Notes under the pieces: generated by a model
What the model saw: the letters and a program-made list of their open reading frames with translations, nothing else
What the model was told of the DNA's origin: nothing
Databases searched by the model: none
Assembly: GCA_041306075.1 (NCBI GenBank)
Contig: JBFYKH010000052.1
Location: 1 to 12,352, forward strand
Reading direction: 5' to 3'
DNA length: 12,352 nucleotides
Origin: JAHIYG01 sp041306075
GTDB taxonomy: Archaea; Altiarchaeota; Altiarchaeia; IMC4; SCGC-AAA252-I15
Shown: positions 5,833 to 12,352 of the stretch, piece by piece
How the letters are laid out: the number at the start of each line of letters is the position of its first letter
Numbering within the stretch: position 1 is the first letter of the stretch
Position numbers and translations under genes: made by a program

Positions 5833-6473
5833 GCCGCCTCCCTTGTCGCGTCGAGCATCTCCCGGCGCAGCTCCTCGAGGGTGTGTGTGTACGGGTCGAG
5901 GGACTCTATACTCCGGGCCAGGCGCGGGTTCTCCAGTGTCTCGTCCGCCCACAGGGAGAAGTCGTTGGTCTTCTGGCGCAGCCTGAGCCTGGACTCGAAG
6001 AGGTGGTAGTAGATGGAGTTTATGTTTATCCTCTCGAGCGCGCTTTGGAATTCGGCCAGGCTGGAGGCTGTGATGTTGGCGGGCAGGACGACGCTCACGA
6101 GCCTGCAGAGGTGGAATTCCTTCCCGGATGGTACGTCCCGGACCCGGGCGCCGCTGTCCAGGTACTCTTCGACTGCCGCGGCTACCGCCGCCCTCAGGGA
6201 AGGGATGTCAGTGTACTCGAGGATGTCTATCCCCCCAAGCCGCTCCCCGAGCGTCATCTCCTGCAGCGAGTCGTACGCCCACTGGCCGAAGTCCGACGAG
6301 CACTCGCCCCTGACGAAATGGTATTCCCTGAAGTACCTGTGGGTGTGGTAGAAGACGGAGGAGTCGTCCGCCTCCCGGACCATCTTCAGAAGCTCGCTGG
6401 CGTTGGACGCCTTCTGCCCCGTCAGCTCCACGAGCCCGAGAGACGTGTAGAACCTGAACGGGCCCTTAGCCAT
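5829..6473 (-). CDS. DUF5752 family protein of trehalose clusters
   Basis: The 214-residue protein matches the uncharacterised DUF5752 family. It has FRFYTSLGLVELTGQKASN (6-24), SSVFYHTHRYFREYHF (38-53), NDFSLWADETL and the ending LDPYTHTLEELRREML. The halves look related: YHTHRYFREYHF with DFGQWAYDSLQE in the first, and YYHLFESRLRL with DFSLWADETLE in the second, so it may be an internal duplication. From memory, members often sit beside treT in archaea; that, and its place between otsB and treT, suggest an accessory or regulatory role in trehalose metabolism. No catalytic motif, signal peptide or membrane segment is visible. The start overlaps the otsB stop by eight bases and the stop overlaps the treT ATG, so translation is tightly coupled. 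Confidence 0.85.
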   Translation of the reverse strand: MAKGPFRFYTSLGLVELTGQKASNASELLKMVREADDSSVFYHTHRYFREYHFVRGECSSDFGQWAYDSLQEMTLGERLGGIDILEYTDIPSLRAAVAAAVEEYLDSGARVRDVPSGKEFHLCRLVSVVLPANITASSLAEFQSALERININSIYYHLFESRLRLRQKTNDFSLWADETLENPRLARSIESLDPYTHTLEELRREMLDATREAA

Positions 6474-7263
6474 CCGCCGCCTCCGTGAGCCTCTTCAGGA
6501 ACTCGGTCACCTCTTCGACGCTGCGGAGGTAGTATCCGGCGTGGGAGTCCCTCTGGCTGGCCGACACGAGCACGGTCACGCCCTCTGGCTTGAGGGCCCG
6601 GAAAGCGTCCTCGTCGGTGGCGTCGTCGCCCATGTAGATTGTGAGGGCGTCCTTCCCCTGGCCGCCTATGCGGCGGATGATTTCGAGCAGCATCTTGCCC
6701 TTGCCCCAGTCTGCGGGGGGGAGCGCCTCCAGGGTCTTCTTGTTTTCGGCGGTCCTAACCGCCCCCTCCGCCCGGTACCGGCCTGCGGTTTCTGCGAATA
6801 TTTTCTTGGCTGCCTGTTCGCCGGCGGCCGATGCCCTCCGGTAGTGGACTGCCAGCGAGTACCCCTTGTCTTCGACCGTTACCCCGCCTATTCCCCGGAG
6901 CTTCTCCGCCAGCTCTGCGTACAGCCTTTCGATGGCTGGCTTCGACCTGGCGGCCTGGCTGTTCAGGTAGGAGAGTCCCGGGCCCTCGGCCTCGAGGCCG
7001 TGGTTTCCCGCGTAGTATATGCCGTCTATGCCGACTAGCCGCTTTATCTCGCCGAGGCTTCTTCCGCTCACTATCCCGAGCGTCATCCTCCGGGACTCTG
7101 CCATTCCGCGGAGTATGCGCCGGGTCTTCCCGGGGAGGACGGCGAGTTCCGGCCGCTTGGCGATGGGGGTCAATGTGCCGTCGTAGTCGAGGAAGAGGAG
7201 TATCCTCTTCGCCAGCGCGGCCTTGCCTAGCAGTCCGTCCAAAGCGTCGAACAGGTGTTCCAT
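6466..7263 (-). CDS. otsB: Trehalose-6-phosphate phosphatase OtsB (HAD superfamily)
   Basis: OtsB removes phosphate from trehalose-6-phosphate, the second step of the OtsA/OtsB pathway. The 265-residue protein shows all HAD motifs: FLDYDGTLTPI with Asp26 (nucleophile) and Asp28 (acid/base), VSGRS (65-69), a lysine in the GKGK segment (187-190) and GDDATDED (212-219) binding Mg2+. The trehalose phosphatase signature YYAGNHGLE (83-91) is present. Length is typical of single-domain bacterial and archaeal OtsB. The ATG at 7263 follows the otsA stop by six bases, and the stop-linked TGAGG may act as ribosome binding site. It overlaps the DUF5752 gene by eight bases. Confidence 0.95.
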   Translation of the reverse strand: MEHLFDALDGLLGKAALAKRILLFLDYDGTLTPIAKRPELAVLPGKTRRILRGMAESRRMTLGIVSGRSLGEIKRLVGIDGIYYAGNHGLEAEGPGLSYLNSQAARSKPAIERLYAELAEKLRGIGGVTVEDKGYSLAVHYRRASAAGEQAAKKIFAETAGRYRAEGAVRTAENKKTLEALPPADWGKGKMLLEIIRRIGGQGKDALTIYMGDDATDEDAFRALKPEGVTVLVSASQRDSHAGYYLRSVEEVTEFLKRLTEAADG

Positions 7264-7269
7264 CAGTCC

Positions 7270-8751
7270 TCAGGCGGCTTTCTTCAGCTCCGAGATGATC
7301 TTGCCGGCCCATTCGTATATGTTGTTCTCCCTGACGATGTCCCTCATCTTCTCCATGCGCCGCTTCCGTTCCTCGGGCTGTATCTCCAATCCCTCCCGTA
7401 TGCCCTCCGCGAACCCTTCGCTGTCGTAGGGGTTGACGAGTATCGCGTCCTGGAGCTCCCGCGCCGAGCCGCAGAACCGGCTGAGGACGAGCATCCCGGA
7501 CAGGTCGTTCTGGGCGGCGACGAACTCCTTCGACACCAGGTTCATGCCGTCGTGGAGGGAGCTGACGATGCAGACTTTCGCCAGCTTGTAGCAGGCGAGG
7601 ATTCTGCTCAGCCCGTGGTGTTCCCGCCAGAGGATTATCGGCGCCCAGCCGTCGGTCTGGTATTTGAAGTTGATTTTCTCCATGAGGGAGTCTATCTCGC
7701 TGTTCAGCTGCTCGTAGGTGCCTATGTGCGTCCTGCTTGGGGCCCCGAGCTGGAGGAGGACGAACTTCCCCGTGTACTCGGGATGTTTTTCGAGTAGGAG
7801 GTCGACGGCCTTCAGGCGCTCCGGTATCCCCTTCGTGTAGTCTATCCGCTCGACGCCGACGGCGACTGCCTTGTCCGCCAGGTTGAATCTCTGCCGTATC
7901 TGGAGCATCTCCACCTCCACCTCCGGGGAGTTCGCCGTGTCCGAGGTCGACTTGTAGTCTATGCTTATCGGGAAGGGTTTGACTAGGGTCGTGGACCCCT
8001 TGTAGCATACGGAGTACGTGTCCCTGTCGGTCTTCGCCTCGAGGGTGGCGTCGACCGCGTCCAGGAAGTTGTTGCAGTGGTATCTGACGTGGAACCCGAG
8101 TATGTCGTTCGCCAGGAGGCCCTCCAGGAGCTCCCGCTTCCAGGGGCATATCCTGAAGGCTTCGGTGTTCGGCCAGGGGATGTGCCAGAAGTGGGCGGTC
8201 GTCACGGCCGGGTTCCTGTCCTTGACCATCTTGGGGGCGAGGGCCAGATGGAAGTCCTGGAACCACACGAAAGCCTTCCGGTCGCCTATCTCGCCGAGTA
8301 TGGCTTCGGCGAAGCGTTCGTTGATTTTCCGGTACTCTTCCCAGTCGGCCCTGTCGAATTTAGGCCGCACGTATGCGGTGTGGCACAGGGGCCACAGCGT
8401 CTCGTTGGAGAGGCCGTAGTAGTATCCCTCCTCCTCCGCCTTGTCCATCCAAATCCTCCTGAGGGTGTATCTCGGGTTCTGGGGGGGGACCTGTATCTTG
8501 TCAGCTGCGTCCACCACCTCATGGTCGGCGTTGCCGCTTCCGTGGGCGACCCATATCCCGCCGCAAGCCTGCATGATGGGGTCGAGGGCGGTGACCATGC
8601 CGCTTGCCGGCAGCACGCACTCGGCCTTGCCGTCCTTGAGCGTGTGTATGTACGGCTCCCTGTTGCTGGCTATGATGAACAGCGTCTCCCCGAGCTTCGA
8701 CTTCACCAGGTCCTTCAGCGTTGCTCTCGTCAGCATCTTCCGTTTTTCCAT
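7270..8751 (-). CDS. otsA: Trehalose-6-phosphate synthase OtsA (GT20)
   Basis: OtsA transfers glucose from a nucleotide sugar to glucose-6-phosphate, giving trehalose-6-phosphate. The 493-residue protein spans a full GT20 domain: IIASNREP (26-33), ASGMVTALDPIM (49-60), FQDFHLALAPKM (164-175), HFWHIPWP (187-194), VERIDYTKGIPERL (300-313, Arg302 and Lys307) and SLHDGMNLVSKEF (398-410, Asp401 and Glu409). The frame is open further upstream, but I chose the ATG at 8751 because a TATATAAC element is centred about 26 bases before it, indicating a leaderless transcript; Met6 is an alternative. It is the first gene of the trehalose unit. The nucleotide donor cannot be read from sequence. Other GT20 activities, such as glucosylglycerol-phosphate synthesis, are unlikely beside otsB. 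Confidence 0.94.
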   Translation of the reverse strand: MEKRKMLTRATLKDLVKSKLGETLFIIASNREPYIHTLKDGKAECVLPASGMVTALDPIMQACGGIWVAHGSGNADHEVVDAADKIQVPPQNPRYTLRRIWMDKAEEEGYYYGLSNETLWPLCHTAYVRPKFDRADWEEYRKINERFAEAILGEIGDRKAFVWFQDFHLALAPKMVKDRNPAVTTAHFWHIPWPNTEAFRICPWKRELLEGLLANDILGFHVRYHCNNFLDAVDATLEAKTDRDTYSVCYKGSTTLVKPFPISIDYKSTSDTANSPEVEVEMLQIRQRFNLADKAVAVGVERIDYTKGIPERLKAVDLLLEKHPEYTGKFVLLQLGAPSRTHIGTYEQLNSEIDSLMEKINFKYQTDGWAPIILWREHHGLSRILACYKLAKVCIVSSLHDGMNLVSKEFVAAQNDLSGMLVLSRFCGSARELQDAILVNPYDSEGFAEGIREGLEIQPEERKRRMEKMRDIVRENNIYEWAGKIISELKKAA

Positions 8752-8770
8752 CCTAACATGTGAGGAGGGG

Positions 8771-8780
8771 GTTATATACG
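8771..8780 (-). promoter_or_regulatory. TATA box of the otsA operon, possibly shared by the divergent small gene
   Basis: The minus strand reads CGTATATAAC, centred about 26 bases before the otsA ATG at 8751. The same near-palindromic element reads GTTATATA on the plus strand and would place a plus-strand start near 8802, about 20 bases before the small gene at 8822. Divergent use is inferred. Confidence 0.6.
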
Positions 8781-8808
8781 CTCGCCGTCGCATATGGTGG
8801 TATCGTCT

Positions 8809-8817
8809 GAGGTGATT
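8809..8817 (+). promoter_or_regulatory. Strong ribosome binding site for the 47-codon gene
   Basis: GAGGTGATT closely matches the complement of the archaeal 16S rRNA 3' end and lies four bases before the ATG at 8822. It is the best such site in the window and the main evidence that the small frame is translated. Confidence 0.75.
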
Positions 8818-8821
8818 CTTT

Positions 8822-8965
8822 ATGGGCAACAAGGACATGAACAAGGCCAGGCATAAGATGGCGGAACGGATTGCGGAGTTGGAGGAGAAGGTCCGGATGG
8901 ACCCCCTGAAGCGGAACCCGAAGAACCACGAGGAGCTCGCGAAGCTCAAGAGGAAGTTCCCCTAG
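8822..8965 (+). CDS. 47-residue highly charged small protein
   Basis: The protein is MGNKDMNKARHKMAERIAEL, then EEKVRMDPLKRN, then PKNHEELAKLKRKFP. It is lysine- and arginine-rich. A probable amphipathic helix (about 7-25) and a second short helix (about 34-45) are separated by a DPLKRNP turn. There is no signal peptide, Cys pair or membrane segment. No family is recognised; small basic helical proteins of this type may bind nucleic acid or protein partners, but nothing here proves it. A near-consensus ribosome binding site argues strongly that it is real. It is transcribed divergently from otsA. Its TAG overlaps the stop of the convergent radical SAM gene within one CTAG. Confidence 0.75.
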   Translation: MGNKDMNKARHKMAERIAELEEKVRMDPLKRNPKNHEELAKLKRKFP

Positions 8966-10347
8966 GAGCCGGCGGCAGCCGCCGTTTTGTTTACTTGGGG
9001 CGAGTAGAATTGTCGGGCTATTTCGTCGGCGAACAGCCTTCCTTTCTCAGTCAGCCTGACTTTCGCACTGGTTTCCTCGAGGAGGCCGAGTTTCTTCAGC
9101 CAGGAGGTTTTTTTCCGGTGTTCGTCGGCGAATTCCCGGCCGTATCGGAGTGCGTACGCCTTTTTGTCGACGCCGTCTTTCGTCTTGAGGGCGAATATCG
9201 CCGTCCTCCTCCTCTGTTCGCCCGGGGGGAGTCTACGCCCCACGTATATGGGGAGGCGGCCTTTCCTTATGTCTTTGGCGTAGTCCAGCAGACCGAGGCG
9301 GTTGTAGTATTGCGTCCGGTTCAGGTAGGAGTAGGCGCTGACGCCGAACGCCAGGAGGTCCGTCTGGTGCTTCCATTTCTGTATCTGGTGGCGGTACGCG
9401 TACCTGGGGCGTTTGTTGAACCAGTTGATGGGGTCCTCGTCGTATCCCATGGTGCGCAGGCACTCCCTCGTCATCAGGTCCATCAGCAGGCTGGTCTTCG
9501 GGCTCGGGAAGTATCCGCTGTGGCGCATCAGGAGGTCGTGCATCGGCACGTGGCTTTTCAGCCGTAGGTGGTAGGTGGTGACGCTCTCCGGGGCTAGTTC
9601 GGCCGTCGACTCCAGGTCCTCGTACAGCGTCTCCAGCGTCTGGGCGGGAAGCCCGTTCATGAGGTCGATGTTTATGTTTCCGAACCCAGCCTCCCTCGCG
9701 GCCTGCACTGCCGCCGCCGCCTCTTCGCCGGTGTGTTCCCGGTTGGCGATGTCGAGTATCCTGTCGTTGAAGGACTGGACTCCGACGCTTATGCGGTTGG
9801 CGCCGTGGTCCTGGATGTCGCTGAAGCCGTCCTCCTGTATGCGCTCAAGGAGGGTTTTCGGGCAGGATTCTATGGTTACTTCCGCCCCAGCCCGCACGTC
9901 GAACACGCCGTTTACCTTGTCCAGGAGGCGTATCAGGTCGCACGTCCCCATGACGGTCGGCGTGCCGCCGCCGACGTGTATGCTCCTGACCCGCCGGGAG
10001 CGGAGGCCGAATTTCTCGTCGGTCAGGTCCACCTCTTTCTCCAGGAGCCTCAAGTACCTCCGGCGTTCGGCTTCCCCTCCGACGCCGCTGACGTAGTGGC
10101 AGTACGCGCATTTGTTGACGCAGAAGGGTATGTGCAGGTAGAGCGACAGGTCCGCGTCCCCGGGGTCGATGTCATCCTCGTCCATTGGCGCGAGCGCCTG
10201 GTAGCTGGGGTAGGTGACGATTATGTGGCTGGTCTCGAATGCCTGTGTTTTCCTGGCTATCCGCTCCAGTCCCTCGTCCAATCCCAGGTCGCGGTACTTT
10301 TTTAGGGCGTGCTCGGTTAATTCGCCGCGGCTTGGAGGCTTCATCAT
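8962..10347 (-). CDS. HemW/HemN-like radical SAM protein
   Basis: The 461-residue protein belongs to the coproporphyrinogen-oxidase-like radical SAM group. YLHIPFCVNKCAYCHY carries the CxxxCxxC motif (Cys76, Cys80, Cys83) for the [4Fe-4S] cluster that cleaves S-adenosylmethionine. HVGGGTPT (124-131) is the SAM-binding glycine motif, and NRISVGVQSFNDRIL and NIDLMNGLPAQT are typical of HemN/HemW. A C-terminal HemN-like domain follows (AFGVSAYSYL; a winged-helix-like end with LLEETSAKVRLTEKGRLFADEI). About 65 residues precede the core. Family members act as heme chaperones (HemW), oxidative decarboxylases (HemN) or in other methyl or heme chemistry; sequence alone does not decide. The start (MMKPP) overlaps the upstream regulator's TGA as ATGA. 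Confidence 0.88.
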   Translation of the reverse strand: MMKPPSRGELTEHALKKYRDLGLDEGLERIARKTQAFETSHIIVTYPSYQALAPMDEDDIDPGDADLSLYLHIPFCVNKCAYCHYVSGVGGEAERRRYLRLLEKEVDLTDEKFGLRSRRVRSIHVGGGTPTVMGTCDLIRLLDKVNGVFDVRAGAEVTIESCPKTLLERIQEDGFSDIQDHGANRISVGVQSFNDRILDIANREHTGEEAAAAVQAAREAGFGNINIDLMNGLPAQTLETLYEDLESTAELAPESVTTYHLRLKSHVPMHDLLMRHSGYFPSPKTSLLMDLMTRECLRTMGYDEDPINWFNKRPRYAYRHQIQKWKHQTDLLAFGVSAYSYLNRTQYYNRLGLLDYAKDIRKGRLPIYVGRRLPPGEQRRRTAIFALKTKDGVDKKAYALRYGREFADEHRKKTSWLKKLGLLEETSAKVRLTEKGRLFADEIARQFYSPQVNKTAAAAGS

Positions 10348-11384
10348 TGGCCCACCGTCCGCCTGGCCAGCGGCCCGTATCTGCCTTGCGTGAGGTGGAG
10401 GTCCCGGACGGAGAACACCCTGGTCTTCGGAGCCCCTTTGAGCTGGCCTTTCAGGAGCGTTTGCGTCCGCCTCTCATGGGCCTCGTACTCCCGGTAGTCG
10501 GGGTAGACGCATATGGTCGCCGCCTGCGAGTTGTTCGCTATCGCGAATATCGTGTTGGGGTCGTTTACGGTCTCCTGTATCCTCCTCTTCAGCTCCGCCG
10601 GGTCTGAGGCGGGGAGGTAGCGGTGGTGCCTGAAGACAAGGAATTCGAAGCCCAGCGCCCGGATGTTCGGGGTGAAGAGGGGGCGGATTACTCCCTTCTC
10701 CAATAGCCTTTGGCGTATCGTGCTTACCGACTGGCGGCTCAGCCCGGTCGCTTCCGCCAGGCCGGTGTCCGCGGCCTCCGGGGCTTCCACCAGCGCGCAT
10801 AGGGTCTTGGCCTCGTTCACCCTCAGCCGAACGGGCTGTGCGGGCGCGTCCGCCTGCGCTTCAGGAGCGGCCGCCGCGCCGAGATGTTTTGCCATCGCCT
10901 GTGAGTAGTCGAAGAACCGGTGCGTCGTTGAGAGCTCGAGGGGGAAGTGCGCGTAGTCGTTGCCTTCTGGCTGCAGGAACCTGTGTTCCCCGTAGACGGA
11001 CTCCATGAACTCCTCGTACCGCTGGGTTTCGGTGAAGTTCAGGGCGGCAGACATGCTGACGTGCTGCAGGTCCGATGTGGCGACGAAGAATATCTGTTCG
11101 AACCGTTGGCTTGGAAGGTATTGTTTCCGAAGTTCGTATGGCGTGGACGGGTTGAAGTCGCCGTGGAATATCGTGATGAGCTCGCAGCCTATGCCGCGGA
11201 AGTCGGGGGCTACTGAAATCCGGTAGTATCCCTCGTTTTTCAGGCGGTTCCTGGCCGCGGTCGCGGTCGAGCGGTTTATTCCCGTGAGGCGGGATAGTTC
11301 CTCGTCGCTTGCGTAGGGGCGGCGGGACAGGCCGGTCAGGACTTTTTTTTCTATGTCGGTCAGTCTCGCAGCGTCCTTGTCCAC
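10344..11384 (-). CDS. Transcription regulator with two tandem winged-helix plus alpha/beta units
   Basis: The 346-residue protein contains two copies of one module. Unit 1 has a helix-turn-helix at about 9-57 (LTDIEKKVLTGLSRRPYASD; ELSRLTGINRSTATAARNRL) and then VAPDFRGIGCELITIFHGDF. Unit 2 has a helix-turn-helix at about 188-237 (LAEATGLSRQSVSTIRQRLL) and then FTPNIRALGFEFLVFRHHRY. The units are joined by an Ala/Pro/Gln-rich linker (169-185). The wings resemble the MarR/Lrp-type regulators common in archaea. A single chain with two DNA-binding modules could mimic a dimer. It starts at GTG 11384 with CTTATAGG centred about 26 bases upstream, and is coupled to the radical SAM gene by ATGA. 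The ligand and targets are unknown; the radical SAM gene and the divergent PHP gene are the obvious candidates. Confidence 0.82.
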   Translation of the reverse strand: MDKDAARLTDIEKKVLTGLSRRPYASDEELSRLTGINRSTATAARNRLKNEGYYRISVAPDFRGIGCELITIFHGDFNPSTPYELRKQYLPSQRFEQIFFVATSDLQHVSMSAALNFTETQRYEEFMESVYGEHRFLQPEGNDYAHFPLELSTTHRFFDYSQAMAKHLGAAAAPEAQADAPAQPVRLRVNEAKTLCALVEAPEAADTGLAEATGLSRQSVSTIRQRLLEKGVIRPLFTPNIRALGFEFLVFRHHRYLPASDPAELKRRIQETVNDPNTIFAIANNSQAATICVYPDYREYEAHERRTQTLLKGQLKGAPKTRVFSVRDLHLTQGRYGPLARRTVGQ

Positions 11385-11407
11385 GAGGTATTTTATCTGC
11401 GTTCGCC

Positions 11408-11415
11408 CCTATAAG
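11408..11415 (-). promoter_or_regulatory. TATA box of the regulator-radical SAM operon
   Basis: The minus strand reads CTTATAGG, centred about 27 bases before the GTG at 11384. This fits a leaderless transcript and supports the GTG as true start, because no ribosome binding site precedes it. Confidence 0.45.
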
Positions 11416-11460
11416 GCGTCCTGGAGCAGCCGGCCGAGAGGATGCCGGGGCCCGGGTAGT

Positions 11461-11468
11461 TTCTTAAA
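11461..11468 (+). promoter_or_regulatory. Possible TATA-like box of the PHP gene
   Basis: TTCTTAAA is centred about 28 bases before the ATG at 11493, leaderless spacing again. The match to a TATA consensus is weak. With the regulator's own promoter on the other strand, this 108-base gap is a compact divergent control region. Confidence 0.3.
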
Positions 11469-11492
11469 CCCCTGCGGGTAATATGATTGTGC

Positions 11493-12352
11493 ATGGGTGT
11501 TCCCCACCGTACATGCCTGACCGACGGGAGGAGATTCGTCCACGCGGTCTTCGTCGACGAGGACGGGGGCAGGGTCGTGGACGAGGTTGAGCTTAGGGGC
11601 CTCCATCGGGGCGCGCGCTCGCTCTATGATTCTCACGTGCACACTACGGCTTCCGACGGGTTCTTGAGGCCGGCGGAGGTGGCCTACGAGGCGTGCATGC
11701 ACGGCAGGACGGTGGTGGTGACCGACCATTACAGCGTGTCCGGGGTCGGGGAGGCTAGGGCGGAGGCGGAGAGGCTCTCTGGCGGCTTCAGCGGGAACAT
11801 AGTCGGCGGCGTCGAGTTCTCTGCGAGGGTGGAGCTGCCGGAGCATCGGCAGGTGAGGAAGCTGCACGTCCTCGGGGTCGGCGTCGACCACATGTCAAGG
11901 AGGCTCGTGGACTGGCTCGGACAGTACAGGCGCCTCAGGGGCGCGGACATCGACTACGCCCTGAAGGTGAAGTGCGACCTTGAGGGGCGCGGCTTCAGGT
12001 TCCATGGGAGGCTGATGGAAAAGCTTTCATCGAGGAGGAACGTCTACCAGGTGCTCGCGGAGTCTATGTTCAGCTGCCCGGAGAACAGGAGGCTCATCGA
12101 ACGCCACTTCGACCTGAGTGTGTGGCATCACGCCTCGAGGAGGAAGAGGAGGGCGAAGAACGCGCAGGCGAGGAGGAGAATGGTGGCGGGGCTCAGGGAG
12201 GATTACGGGGACTTCAAGGCCGCTAAGCCGCGCCTGGAGGAGGTGGTGGGGCTCGTTAAGGCCGCGGGCGGGTACCCGGTGGTCGCCCACCCGGTCGTCT
12301 CCGTGCCCCAGCTGCCGTATTTCTCGCAAAGGAGGATGGTGGACGCGTTCTC
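11493..12352 (+). CDS. PHP-domain phosphoesterase, C-terminus beyond the window
   Basis: PHP enzymes hydrolyse phosphoesters with a cluster of two or three metal ions. The 286 visible residues include DSHVHTTASDG (metal-binding His pair), VVVTDHYSVSG (Asp-His pair), VGGVEFSARV (metal Glu), LHVLGVGVD and, near the edge, GGYPVVAHPVV (next metal His). This order matches the TrpH/YciV-like group that acts on nucleotide 3',5'-bisphosphates or RNA 5' ends, though function cannot be fixed. The N-terminal 45 residues before the PHP core are non-canonical. A very basic segment (SRRKRRAKNAQARRR) precedes the last visible motif and might bind nucleic acid. The ATG at 11493 gives the longest sensible start; an earlier ATG at 11483 is out of frame. 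It is divergent from the tandem winged-helix regulator. Confidence 0.85.
   Translation, partial: MGVPHRTCLTDGRRFVHAVFVDEDGGRVVDEVELRGLHRGARSLYDSHVHTTASDGFLRPAEVAYEACMHGRTVVVTDHYSVSGVGEARAEAERLSGGFSGNIVGGVEFSARVELPEHRQVRKLHVLGVGVDHMSRRLVDWLGQYRRLRGADIDYALKVKCDLEGRGFRFHGRLMEKLSSRRNVYQVLAESMFSCPENRRLIERHFDLSVWHHASRRKRRAKNAQARRRMVAGLREDYGDFKAAKPRLEEVVGLVKAAGGYPVVAHPVVSVPQLPYFSQRRMVDAF

Noticed and set aside
6755..8266. 503-codon open frame overlapping otsA and otsB
   Set aside because: Composition is low-complexity Arg/Pro/Gly, and the frame lies inside two genes that keep all catalytic motifs.

Overview
The window looks like part of an archaeal chromosome. Trehalose synthesis uses TreT next to OtsA/OtsB and a DUF5752 protein. 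There is an AlaX editing protein, a fragment of an archaeal-type pyruvoyl-dependent arginine decarboxylase, and a tRNA-Leu without an encoded CCA. Several genes have a TATA-like box about 26 bases before the start codon (leaderless pattern), and one has a near-perfect GGAGGTGAT-type ribosome binding site. I cannot name the lineage. Everything from about 3.3 kb rightward is tightly packed and visibly GC-rich. The stretch from about 0.3 to 3.1 kb is more AT-rich, with many ATA, AGA and AAA codons, looser packing and broken genes.

Left part (1-3.35 kb). The 5' part of alaX runs off the left edge on the minus strand. A small basic protein gene (486-716, perhaps frameshifted from a start at 275) faces tRNA-Leu(UAG) (785-868, minus) across a perfect 13-bp hairpin in T-rich sequence. 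About 600 bases with no convincing gene follow. Next is a 5'-truncated arginine decarboxylase frame interrupted by an in-frame TAG. Then come a Thr-rich membrane-anchored protein and a three-gene unit: a membrane-tethered rhodanese, an overlapping 33-residue hydrophobic peptide and a two-helix membrane protein. The unit starts at a leaderless promoter containing a perfect inverted repeat.

Middle (3.39-8.75 kb, minus strand). One long transcription unit reads otsA, otsB, DUF5752, treT, a multi-helix protein related to mechanosensitive channels, then a YdeI/OmdA-family protein. Genes overlap or lie a few bases apart. It encodes two independent routes to trehalose and probably serves osmotic or stress adaptation.

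Right part (8.76-12.35 kb). A 47-codon gene with a strong ribosome binding site diverges from otsA. It converges on a HemW-like radical SAM gene so closely that both stop codons lie in one CTAG. The radical SAM gene is coupled by an ATGA overlap to a regulator made of two tandem copies of a winged-helix plus alpha/beta unit. Divergent from that regulator is a PHP-domain phosphoesterase gene cut by the right edge.
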